From LMEP-6097 sp049314535 (GTDB taxonomy: Bacteria > Cyanobacteriota > Vampirovibrionia > LMEP-6097): a stretch of DNA of 8,891 nt. Position 1 is the stretch's first letter, and every line of letters begins with the position of its first letter. The notes beneath the pieces are model-generated. The model ran no database searches and had not been told where the DNA came from. It saw nothing but the letters and a program-made list of their open reading frames with translations. A program made the translations under genes and the position numbers. The stretch covers positions 1 to 8,891 of the forward strand of contig JBMOEX010000088.1 in the NCBI GenBank assembly GCA_049314535.1. The letters are read 5' to 3'. This document shows, piece by piece, positions 1-6,810 of the stretch.

Positions 1-14
1 GAAGGTTATAACGA

Positions 15-965
15 CTAGTTCCAGATAGTCATTAAATAAGGAATAAGAAATAAGGCTAGGATATTACTGATCATTACGGCAATAGATATCTTGTCGGTAT
101 TGAGCTTTAAGCTAGAAGCGATTACGATTGCATTAGCTGGAATAGGTGTCAGAGATAAAAGCATTAAAACCTTATAGGTAAAGCTGTTGAAAATCTGGAA
201 TGTATGCTGATCAATAATGATAAAGCCATAGGTTAGGAGAGGAAAGAGTATGAATTTAGAAAAAAGGCTAAGTAGTAAAAATATACTTGTGTCTTTGTCT
301 AGTTTAATCTTCTTTATTTGGGCTAATCCTAGTCCTACTATTAACATGCCTAAAATACTGTAGGCACCAGTGAAATTATCTGTGATTCTAAAAATGCCTT
401 TAGCAAAGGCGTTTAAATTATTTAGATCGATGTAATCTTTTAGCCAGAAGGCAAGAGCGACAGCGTAAAGGTTAGGTACTAGTAGAGTTTTTTTAAGGCT
501 TTGATTGAAACTATGTTTTCCATTCGCTGTGATAAAGAATCCAGCAGAGTTTTGGAAAATAATTATTCCGAGCATTCCCATTATTAGGGTTCCTAGAGCT
601 TGTTCACCAAAAATAGCTAAGCCAACGGGCAACCCAAAGTAACCCATGTTGCCAGAACTGGCACAGAGAGCTAAAAGATTTTTATTGAAATTTTTCCATA
701 GTAGGGAACCTACTCCTAAAGCCAGTAAGGCAAGTATGCAGCAAATTAAAAATACTACTAAAGCAATATTTAAGCTAGATAGAGGAATTCTATCTTTGAT
801 AATGCCATTGAAAAACACTATTGGTGCAACTACATACATGATCATTAAAGATATGCTTTTCCTCTCTATTTCTAGAAAACGACCAGCGATATAACCAAGT
901 AGGATAACTAGATACAGAGGTAGTATTTTGAAAAGTATGTTTTGGAAGGGAGCTAATTCAAGCAT
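15..965 (-). CDS. AEC-family (auxin efflux carrier) membrane transporter
   Basis: A 316-residue integral inner-membrane protein, predicted secondary transporter of the AEC family, whose bacterial members export or exchange small organic acids; the substrate here cannot be told. Hydrophobic segments lie at about residues 10-30, 38-54, 65-90, 100-120, 125-147, 161-176, 202-216, 227-251, 265-285 and 294-314, close to the ten helices typical of the family. Family-like signatures are SGNMGYFGLPVGLAIFGE (104-121) after the fourth segment, and TPIPANAIVIAS (273-284), which matches the conserved proline/asparagine region of the C-terminal half. Length is normal. An in-frame TGA lies two codons upstream of the ATG, so the start is fixed; no Shine-Dalgarno sequence is visible. 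It diverges from ispH across 58 bp, so the two could share regulation, but nothing in the sequence shows it. Family assignment is firm, substrate unknown. Confidence 0.9.
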   Translation of the reverse strand: MLELAPFQNILFKILPLYLVILLGYIAGRFLEIERKSISLMIMYVVAPIVFFNGIIKDRIPLSSLNIALVVFLICCILALLALGVGSLLWKNFNKNLLALCASSGNMGYFGLPVGLAIFGEQALGTLIMGMLGIIIFQNSAGFFITANGKHSFNQSLKKTLLVPNLYAVALAFWLKDYIDLNNLNAFAKGIFRITDNFTGAYSILGMLIVGLGLAQIKKIKLDKDTSIFLLLSLFSKFILFPLLTYGFIIIDQHTFQIFNSFTYKVLMLLSLTPIPANAIVIASSLKLNTDKISIAVMISNILALFLIPYLMTIWN

Positions 966-992
966 TTTTCATGGAATCTTTTAATAAGTTTC

Positions 993-1021
993 TTGTAACG
1001 AGTACTCTCCTATTGTATTAT
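993..1021 (+). promoter_or_regulatory. Candidate sigma70-type promoter for ispH
   Basis: TTGTAA (993-998) and TATTAT (1016-1021) are separated by exactly 17 bp and match the -35/-10 consensus at 4/6 and 5/6 positions. It is the best such pair in the 58-bp gap between the AEC gene and ispH. Transcription would be expected to begin around 1027-1030, that is, at or just after the annotated ispH ATG at 1024. The promoter is therefore either spurious, or ispH is read from an almost leaderless message, possibly from the GTG codon at 1030. Such matches are common by chance in AT-rich DNA. Confidence 0.3.
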
Positions 1022-1023
1022 TT

Positions 1024-2028
1024 ATGCTTGTGATTAGACCTAAAAAAATCATTCTTGCAAATCCACGAGGCTTTTGTGCAGGGGTAGATAGAGCTATTGA
1101 GATTGTAGATATTGCTTTAAAGCTTTATCCTGCTCCAATTTATGTAAGGCATGAGATTGTTCATAATCATCACGTCGTGAATGATTTTAAGAATAGGGGG
1201 GTCATTTTCATTGAAGAATTAGATGAAGTACCAGATTCAGCTAAGTTGATTTTTTCAGCTCATGGTACTGATCCAGCTGTTATAGAAAAAGCTAAAGCTA
1301 GAGGTATTAGTTTTATTGATGCGGTTTGCCCACTCGTGACTAAGGTTCATAAAGAAATTTTAAAAGCAGTATCTTTAAACAAGAAAATAATTTATGTAGG
1401 ACATCGTGGTCATCAAGAAGTGGTGGGGGCTATGGGCTATGCTAAGGAAGATATTTTTCTAGTAGAGGATTTACTTGATATAGAAGAACTTAAGTCTTTA
1501 ATTAAAAAAGATGAAGAGCTGATCTTAGCGACACAAACAACTTTATCCTTAGATGACACGAAGGCACTGGTGGATGCTCTTCAAGCACATTTTACTAAGA
1601 TTGAGTTCCCGAAGGCTGATGATATTTGTTACGCCACTCAAAATAGGCAGGACGCTGTCAAGGAGCTTATTCGTCATTGTGACCATCTATTAGTTATAGG
1701 TAGTAAAAATTCGTCGAATACTCTTAGATTAGTTGAGCTTGCTCAAAAGCATTCAATAACTGCAAATTTAGTTCCAGATCCAGAACAATTTGATTTAGTG
1801 GCAATGATTCCTGATTTGGAGAATAAGGTTATTGGTATAAGCTCTGGTGCCTCTGCACCAGAGAGGCTTATTGATATTTTAGTATCTAAATTATTGGGAG
1901 ACCCACTGTATCAAAATTCTAGGGACTTTAGTGATAGCGATTATGCTAAGAATTCACTTATCGAAATTTTAAGTGTAATAGAGGAGAAGACCTATTTTAA
2001 GCTGCCAGCTGATTTACAGCTGAATTAG
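1024..2028 (+). CDS. ispH: 4-hydroxy-3-methylbut-2-enyl diphosphate reductase (IspH/LytB)
   Basis: Cytoplasmic [4Fe-4S] enzyme of the last step of the MEP pathway, reducing HMBPP to isopentenyl and dimethylallyl diphosphate. The three cluster cysteines are present: C18 in RGFCAGVDRA, C102 in DAVCPLV and C202 in DICYATQNRQ. Substrate-binding residues also fit: H47 in HEIVHN, H80 in SAHGTD, H130 and E132 in GHRGHQEVVGAMGY, the TQTTLS stretch (170-175), SKNSSN (227-232) and GASAPERL (275-282). At 334 residues it is slightly longer than the roughly 316 of the E. coli enzyme, through a few N-terminal residues and a longer C-terminal tail. No earlier start exists, because in-frame TAA codons lie upstream; GTG at codon 3 is a possible alternative. 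The start has no Shine-Dalgarno sequence. The ABC permease gene follows 12 bp later in the same frame, so co-transcription is likely. Confidence 0.97.
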   Translation: MLVIRPKKIILANPRGFCAGVDRAIEIVDIALKLYPAPIYVRHEIVHNHHVVNDFKNRGVIFIEELDEVPDSAKLIFSAHGTDPAVIEKAKARGISFIDAVCPLVTKVHKEILKAVSLNKKIIYVGHRGHQEVVGAMGYAKEDIFLVEDLLDIEELKSLIKKDEELILATQTTLSLDDTKALVDALQAHFTKIEFPKADDICYATQNRQDAVKELIRHCDHLLVIGSKNSSNTLRLVELAQKHSITANLVPDPEQFDLVAMIPDLENKVIGISSGASAPERLIDILVSKLLGDPLYQNSRDFSDSDYAKNSLIEILSVIEEKTYFKLPADLQLN

Positions 2029-2040
2029 GAAACGAGAATA

Positions 2041-2838
2041 ATGCCTTTTTTTTCCATAACTTTTCTGTTAATTATTTCAAGCCTTGCTTTGCTTTATGCA
2101 AAATTTCCACAGATTTTCCCTTGTGATCCTTTCTTGATAGATAGTTCTCAGATACTTGCTTCACCAAGTTTTCTACATCTTGCTGGTACAGATGCTCTTG
2201 GTAGAGATTTATTCACGAGATTAATTTTAGGCGCTCAAACTAGCCTTATGATAGCTTTCTTGACGGCGATTATTGCTTTATTTATAGGTGTTTTAATCGC
2301 AGTAGTTGCGGCTTATATTGGTGGTTGGGTGGATTCTTTAATTCTCAGGTTTATTGATTTAATTTATTCATTACCAGATTTATTGATATTAAGTATTATT
2401 GGATTATGTTTTTCTCGTTCTAGTACTGCGATTGTAATAGGTCTTGCCTGTATTAATTGGATGGAGATAGCCAGAATTACTCGGGCTGAATTGCTTAAAT
2501 TAAAAAAAGAAGAATTTATTCTTGCAAGTAAATTAATAGGCTTAAGCCACCAGCAGATTATTATTAAGCATTTGTTGCCTAATGTTTCATCATTAATTCT
2601 TGTATCACTGGGGTTTACTTTGCCACGTGCGATACTCTCTGAAAGTACACTTAGCTTCATTGGTCTAGGCTTATCACCACCAAATACTAGCTGGGGTACT
2701 TTAGCTGGTGACGCTTTTCAGTATTTAAGAACAGATCCTCACTTGCTTTTCTTCCCAGCTATTTTAATATTTTTAACGAGTTTCTCTTTTAACAGAATTT
2801 CAGAATCTTTCTTTAAGGATCAGCTGAAAAATGCTTAA
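2041..2838 (+). CDS. ABC transporter permease, DppC/OppC type (peptide/nickel uptake family)
   Basis: A 265-residue inner-membrane permease of the binding-protein-dependent transport family. The N-terminal membrane segment (4-21) is followed by HLAGTDALGRDLFTRL (46-61), the hallmark loop of DppC/OppC proteins. The core permease domain has further hydrophobic segments near 70-92, 101-124, 128-146, 182-200 and 233-252. The cytoplasmic EAA loop that docks the ATPase is EEFILASKLIGLSHQQ through LLPN (157-181), with the conserved glycine at 167 and LP at 179-180. FIGLGLSPP sits near the C-terminal third, as usual. Length is a little under the 280-300 residues typical of the family, mostly from a short N-terminus. 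No DppB-type partner permease, solute-binding protein or ATPase is present in the window, so the substrate is unknown. It probably shares a transcript with ispH; four sense codons separate the ispH TAG from its ATG. Confidence 0.93.
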   Translation: MPFFSITFLLIISSLALLYAKFPQIFPCDPFLIDSSQILASPSFLHLAGTDALGRDLFTRLILGAQTSLMIAFLTAIIALFIGVLIAVVAAYIGGWVDSLILRFIDLIYSLPDLLILSIIGLCFSRSSTAIVIGLACINWMEIARITRAELLKLKKEEFILASKLIGLSHQQIIIKHLLPNVSSLILVSLGFTLPRAILSESTLSFIGLGLSPPNTSWGTLAGDAFQYLRTDPHLLFFPAILIFLTSFSFNRISESFFKDQLKNA

Positions 2839-2859
2839 AGATTGATTTTAGGGACTTGA

Positions 2860-3411
2860 TTAACTCCAGTTTAGAAGGATGTTATAAAGGTTTTTAATTA
2901 AGTCTTTTGTATAAGTTCCTTGGTAAATATTTCCAGTGAAAAGACCGTTAATTTGTTTAATAATATCCTTTTCAGTTTGATCAATTTTATCAAAATTATT
3001 CATAATGTTAGGAAATTTACTCGTCATTGTATGTCTCAATTTCTCTGGTGGAGCATCTGCTATATTAAGACGACTTTTAAGAAAAGTTAGCCTCATTCTT
3101 GTTAAAAATTCATCAATCTCTTTACCCATAGGGCTTTTTTTATTTTCTTCATTGAGCTCAATGTTCATTGATAAATATACATCTTCACGAATCTTTTCAT
3201 ATTGAGTTCTGCTATCAAGGCTGTTCTCCAAACCATTCGGTAATTTACCGATTAAGCCAGATTTGTGTAGTGTCTGAGAAAGAAAGGTAAGATTCCTTGC
3301 GTGCTCTTTAAGTTGAGAGCCTATATCTTTAAATCCGTTGGCTAAGACTAGTTCTATTTCATCTAGTCTTGAGTGGATTTTCTCAAGAGTTGCGATTGAT
3401 TCTGAATTCAT
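2860..3411 (-). CDS. Uncharacterised helical protein
   Basis: I do not recognise this 183-residue protein. It has no signal peptide and no membrane segment and is rich in Lys, Glu, Asn and Leu, so it is probably cytoplasmic and mostly alpha-helical. Residues 5-35 show hydrophobic spacing compatible with a short coiled coil (SIATLEKIHSRLDEIELVL). A charged stretch (70-105) and a C-terminal helical region (145-181, ending NLYNILLNWS) follow. No cysteine and no catalytic motif stand out. Upstream, an in-frame TAG precedes the ATG without another start, so the start is reasonably fixed; no clear ribosome-binding site is seen. It converges on the ABC permease gene with only 21 bp between stop codons, and diverges from the prepilin gene across 165 bp. 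Codon texture matches the neighbours, and the unbroken frame with natural composition supports a real gene. Function unknown. Confidence 0.75.
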   Translation of the reverse strand: MNSESIATLEKIHSRLDEIELVLANGFKDIGSQLKEHARNLTFLSQTLHKSGLIGKLPNGLENSLDSRTQYEKIREDVYLSMNIELNEENKKSPMGKEIDEFLTRMRLTFLKSRLNIADAPPEKLRHTMTSKFPNIMNNFDKIDQTEKDIIKQINGLFTGNIYQGTYTKDLIKNLYNILLNWS

Positions 3412-3493
3412 GTTTGCTATTCTGCCTTTTACCTATAATAGCCAAATACCCATACTGCTCAGTCTTATGTAGCCATTCAAATGAATGACTTAT

Positions 3494-3526
3494 ATATTAT
3501 CTTCATTATTTCAAGTAAGATAATAT
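3494..3526. promoter_or_regulatory. 10-bp perfect inverted repeat in divergent spacer, possible operator or 5'-UTR hairpin
   Basis: ATATTATCTT (3494-3503) and AAGATAATAT (3517-3526) are perfect inverted copies separated by 13 bp. They lie in the 165-bp spacer (3412-3576) between the divergent uncharacterised gene and the prepilin gene. The left arm overlaps a -10-like TATATT (3493-3498) that has a weak -35-like TAGCCA (3470-3475) 17 bp upstream. If that promoter is used, a protein bound to the dyad could block it. Alternatively the dyad could fold as a hairpin in RNA. No regulator gene is nearby. The rest of the spacer holds a short 6-bp palindrome (3474-3487) and a lone TATAAT (3434-3439), but no recognised riboswitch. 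Confidence 0.35.
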
Positions 3527-3576
3527 CCCGACGTGGATACAAAGCCCCCCAATAGTGTTATCATTTTAACTAGGTT

Positions 3577-4071
3577 ATGTTAAGAATTGATAAACGTTCT
3601 TATAGATCTAATCAGGGTCTAACTTTAGTCGAATTGATGGTGGTAGTTATTATCATCGGTATCTTAGCTACCATAGCTATACCTAATTTAATGGAGGCTC
3701 AAGATAAGGCCAAGAATGCTCAAATAATAGCTTCTGTTCAGGCTCTCGCTTCTAATATACAAATTTCTTCTGTTGATACAGGTGGAATCATTCCAGAGTC
3801 GTCTTTTGATTTGGATGAATTAGGAACTACCAAAAAAATTATTAATCCCTTTACTAAAGAACCTGTTGAACTTATCGATGGGATAGTCGATCCAGAGCAG
3901 GATCCTCCTGGAACTCTCGGCTATGAGCCTAATGTCACACTAGCTAAGCCCTTTAGAGCTGGTCTGGATGAGGCACCAGAGTTAGAACCTATGATGGGTG
4001 CTTTTGTAGTGACAGGTATCGGCATAGTGAAAGGGAAACCTAGTATAGTAGTAGCTTTAGATAATGGTTAA
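3577..4071 (+). CDS. Type IV pilin-like / pseudopilin precursor
   Basis: A 164-residue prepilin with a textbook class III signal. It has a short basic leader (MLRIDKRSYRSNQG), predicted prepilin-peptidase cleavage after G14, then LTLVELMVVVIIIGILATIAIP (15-36), which carries the invariant glutamate at mature position 5 (E19) and the hydrophobic helix used for membrane anchoring and filament packing. Leucine replaces the usual phenylalanine at mature position 1. The 150-residue mature chain has no cysteines, so the usual pilin disulfide loop is absent; the C-terminal part is acidic and proline-rich (about 74-140). The motifs NPFTKEP (90-96) and GTLGYEP (112-118) recall GspG-like and T4P-like minor pilins, but the exact class is not settled. 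A stop codon (TAG, 3571-3573) one codon before the ATG fixes the start. No assembly genes are present. The end overlaps lysS by 8 bp, suggesting a shared message. Confidence 0.93.
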   Translation: MLRIDKRSYRSNQGLTLVELMVVVIIIGILATIAIPNLMEAQDKAKNAQIIASVQALASNIQISSVDTGGIIPESSFDLDELGTTKKIINPFTKEPVELIDGIVDPEQDPPGTLGYEPNVTLAKPFRAGLDEAPELEPMMGAFVVTGIGIVKGKPSIVVALDNG

Positions 4072-5506
4072 GATAGAAGATAATATAGAGAGTTCTAATT
4101 TACGTGAACAGAGATTAAGTAAATTAGAAAAAATAGAACAAAGCGGCATAGACCCATATCCATATGAATTTCAGAGATCTCATACCTCTGAGCAGTTACG
4201 TGAGAAATTTTCAGCACTTCCAGATGGTGAAAAAAGTGATTTTATTGCGACTGTTTGTGGGCGTGTTCATAATCAAAGAAATGACTGGATGTTTATCGAT
4301 CTTTATGATGAAGACGGTAAGTTGCAGCTTTTCTCTGACGTTGATACGAGAACAGAAGAATTAAAGGCTTTATTTCATCTTTTAGATAAAGGTGATTACA
4401 TCGGTGCTACTGGATTAATTCGCAGAACGCCCCGTGGTGAGCTTACCTTAGATGTTCAGTCAGTGACTGTTCTCTCGAAGAGCTTACAGCCATTACCTGA
4501 AATTATCGAAGGTAAAAGACGCAGACTGGGTATCGCAGATGTGGAAACTAGATATAGACAGAGATATATAGACCTTATCGTGAATCCTGAATCTAAAGAA
4601 CGCCTGAGAAAGCGTGCTTTGATGATACATGAAATTAGAAATTTTCTAAATAATCAAGGTTTTATTGAGATAGAAACACCGATTCTTGGCACTGAAGCTG
4701 GTGGTGCTGCTGCAAAGCCATTCGTAACTCATCATAACGCTCTCGGCATGGATATGTATTTAAGAATAGCGACTGAGCTGCATTTGAAAAGACTCTCGGT
4801 AGGCGGTTTTGAACGAGTGTATGAGATAGGTCGTATCTTTAGAAATGAAGGTATTAGTATTAAGCATAATCCAGAGTTTACTAGCATTGAGCTTTATCAA
4901 GCTTATACCGATGTCTTCGGCATGATGGATTTAACTGAGAATCTTTTGAGACATGTTTGTTTAAAAATAGTAGGGAAATTAGATTTCGAATATCAAGGTG
5001 AGCCTATTAATTTTACAGAACCTTTTCAGAGGATATCAATGCAGGACGCTGTTGAAAAGATTACCGGTAAACGCCTTTCAGGTATTGCTTTAAATGATGC
5101 TTTTGAGGAACACGTGGAAGCTACTTTAATTCAGCCTACTTTTATTTATGATTATCCTGTAGAAATTTCTCCTTTAGCTAAAAAACATCGTGACCCAGAA
5201 TTACGTGCTCAGGGTTTTGTAGAGAGATTTGAGCTGTTTATTTATGGAAGAGAGACAGCTAATGCTTTCTCTGAACTTACTGATCCTCGTGATCAAAGAG
5301 AGAGATTCTTAGAACAAGCTAAACAAAAAGAAGCTGGTAATGAAGAGGCACACGTCTTTGATGCAGATTTCATTACTGCTCTTGAGTATGGTTTACCGCC
5401 TACTGGTGGTATGGGCTTGGGTATCGATAGGCTGGCGATGTTCTTAACTGATGCTGCTTCGATAAGGGATGTTATAGCCTTCCCGACTATGAAGCCTTTG
5501 CATTAG
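4064..5506 (+). CDS. lysS: Lysyl-tRNA synthetase, class II
   Basis: Cytoplasmic enzyme that charges tRNA-Lys with lysine. The N-terminal OB-fold anticodon-binding domain covers about residues 60-140. The class II catalytic core has motif 1 at GFIEIETPILG (199-209), motif 2 around GRIFRNEGIS (256-265) with ATP-binding R260, and motif 3 GGMGLGIDRLAMFL (448-461) with R456. Lysine-site elements such as AGGAAAKPF (212-220) and GRETANAFSELTDP (395-408) are intact. At 480 residues it is shorter than most bacterial LysRS (about 490-510). By comparison with recalled E. coli and cyanobacterial proteins, the shortfall is roughly 27-35 residues of the variable helical segment between motifs 2 and 3, around 334-345. 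Its ATG overlaps the last codons of the prepilin gene by 8 bp, no Shine-Dalgarno sequence is visible, and an in-frame TAG just upstream excludes an earlier start; translational coupling is plausible. trpB follows after 33 bp. Confidence 0.96.
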   Translation: MVKIEDNIESSNLREQRLSKLEKIEQSGIDPYPYEFQRSHTSEQLREKFSALPDGEKSDFIATVCGRVHNQRNDWMFIDLYDEDGKLQLFSDVDTRTEELKALFHLLDKGDYIGATGLIRRTPRGELTLDVQSVTVLSKSLQPLPEIIEGKRRRLGIADVETRYRQRYIDLIVNPESKERLRKRALMIHEIRNFLNNQGFIEIETPILGTEAGGAAAKPFVTHHNALGMDMYLRIATELHLKRLSVGGFERVYEIGRIFRNEGISIKHNPEFTSIELYQAYTDVFGMMDLTENLLRHVCLKIVGKLDFEYQGEPINFTEPFQRISMQDAVEKITGKRLSGIALNDAFEEHVEATLIQPTFIYDYPVEISPLAKKHRDPELRAQGFVERFELFIYGRETANAFSELTDPRDQRERFLEQAKQKEAGNEEAHVFDADFITALEYGLPPTGGMGLGIDRLAMFLTDAASIRDVIAFPTMKPLH

Positions 5507-5539
5507 ACTCTCTGAGGATTTATCCTTTTCATAAAATCT

Positions 5540-6721
5540 ATGATGATAACTCAATTACCTAAATACTTTGGCAAATTCGGGGGACAGTTCGTCCCAGAGA
5601 CTTTAATGCCAGCTTTAGAGGAATTCGAGGCAGCTTTTTTAAAGTATGCTGATGCGGATGAATTCAAGTCAGAGCTTAGCTTTTATTTGACTGATTATGT
5701 AGGTAGAGCTACACCACTGTATTTCGCAGCTAGATTAACTCAGTATTATGGTCAGGCGAAAATCTATTTAAAGCGAGAAGACTTAAATCATACTGGGGCA
5801 CATAAGATTAATAATGCTATCGCTCAAGCTCTCTTAGCTAAAAGAATTGGTAAAACTAAGGTTATCGCTGAAACTGGAGCGGGGCAGCATGGAGTGGCGA
5901 CGGCGACAGCTTGTGCTCTGCTGGGGCTTGAGTGTAAAGTCTTTATGGGAGCTGAGGATATAAAGCGCCAAGCACCAAATGTAAAACGGATGAAATTACT
6001 GGGTGCTGAAGTAATTCCCGTAACGGCTGGAACTGCGACACTTAAGGATGCGACTTCTGAAGCGATTAGATACTGGGTCACGAATGTTTCAGATACTCAC
6101 TATATTATAGGTAGTGCAGTAGGCCCTCATCCTTACCCAACTATAGTTAGAAATTTCCAACGCATAATCGGTGATGAAGCGAAAGCACAGATATTAGAGA
6201 AAGAAAATCGTTTACCAGACTATGTTTTAGCTTGTGTGGGAGGCGGTTCTAATGCGATTGGAATTTTTTATCCTTTCGTTGAGGAAAAGCTTAAAGGTAA
6301 GAAAATTTCTTTAATCGGCGTAGAAGCTGCTGGGAAAGGGATAGATACAGCTTTGCACTCTGCGACTATGGTTCAGGGTAAACCAGGTGTTTTACATGGT
6401 TCTTTAAGTTATTTATTACAAGACGAATTTGGGCAGATTCAAGAAGCTCACAGTGTCTCTGCTGGATTAGATTATCCAGGAGTTGGGCCAGAACATGCTT
6501 ACTTTAAAGATGAAAATTTAGTGAATTACGTGGCGGTTACAGATGATGAAGCTTTAAAAGCTTTTCGCTTAGTAGCTAAGCTAGAAGGCATTATTCCCGC
6601 CCTTGAAACCGCTCATGCTTTTGCTTATTTAGAAACACTAATGCCAAATACCTCTCCAGAAGAGATTCTCATATTAAATCTTTCGGGAAGAGGAGATAAG
6701 GATTTAGATGTCTTCGATTAA
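5540..6721 (+). CDS. trpB: Tryptophan synthase beta chain
   Basis: PLP enzyme that condenses indole with serine to give tryptophan, normally in an alpha2beta2 complex with TrpA. K89 in HTGAHKINNA is the Schiff-base lysine, E111 in AETGAGQHG the catalytic acid/base, GGGSNAIG (234-241) the PLP phosphate loop and LSGRGDKD (381-388) the C-terminal cofactor-site motif. The N-terminal YFGKFGGQFVPETLMPAL (9-26) and KRQAPNVKRMKLLGAEV (142-158) identify the canonical TrpB1 form rather than TrpB2. Length (393) is normal. Two tandem ATGs (5540 and 5543) can start it, and an in-frame TGA at 5513-5515 excludes longer versions. No ribosome-binding site is evident. It follows lysS by 33 bp and lacks a trpA neighbour within the window, so the trp genes are probably scattered. 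No leader peptide with tryptophan codons is seen upstream. Confidence 0.98.
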   Translation: MMITQLPKYFGKFGGQFVPETLMPALEEFEAAFLKYADADEFKSELSFYLTDYVGRATPLYFAARLTQYYGQAKIYLKREDLNHTGAHKINNAIAQALLAKRIGKTKVIAETGAGQHGVATATACALLGLECKVFMGAEDIKRQAPNVKRMKLLGAEVIPVTAGTATLKDATSEAIRYWVTNVSDTHYIIGSAVGPHPYPTIVRNFQRIIGDEAKAQILEKENRLPDYVLACVGGGSNAIGIFYPFVEEKLKGKKISLIGVEAAGKGIDTALHSATMVQGKPGVLHGSLSYLLQDEFGQIQEAHSVSAGLDYPGVGPEHAYFKDENLVNYVAVTDDEALKAFRLVAKLEGIIPALETAHAFAYLETLMPNTSPEEILILNLSGRGDKDLDVFD

Positions 6722-6752
6722 CAGAGATGCTTGTACGTCGTGCAGCGGTCTC

Positions 6753-6774
6753 TAATATCATTTAAAGGATATTA
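6753..6774 (+). other. Small inverted repeat between trpB and the M23 gene
   Basis: TAATATC (6753-6759) and GATATTA (6768-6774) are a perfect 7-bp inverted repeat around an 8-base loop, in the 89-bp gap after trpB. The stem is AT-rich and weak and no T-run follows directly, so it is a poor terminator. A loose promoter-like pair, TTGTAC (6731-6736) and TAATAT (6753-6758), overlaps the left arm with 16-bp spacing and might start transcription of the M23 gene. It is recorded because the gap is long enough for separate regulation of the two genes. Confidence 0.2.
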
Positions 6775-6810
6775 TTTCCCTTTATTAGTTGAATGTGGTA
6801 AAAAACTAGT

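Noticed and set aside
646..894. 82-codon plus-strand open frame inside the AEC gene
   Set aside because: It is antisense to a conserved transporter and has no recognisable features.
2839..2859. Possible terminator between the ABC permease and the convergent unknown gene
   Set aside because: Only a short AT-rich self-complementary stretch is present, with no stable stem and T-run.
3434..3439. Perfect TATAAT in the divergent spacer
   Set aside because: No -35-like element lies 16-18 bp upstream, and the box is expected by chance in AT-rich DNA.
3474..3487. CATTCA/TGAATG short palindrome
   Set aside because: Six-base arms with a two-base spacer are common by chance; it was recorded only as part of the spacer description.
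6728..6766. 12-codon open frame after trpB, considered as a leader peptide
   Set aside because: It has no tryptophan or other repeated regulatory codons, no ribosome-binding site, and is not followed by a terminator/antiterminator pair.
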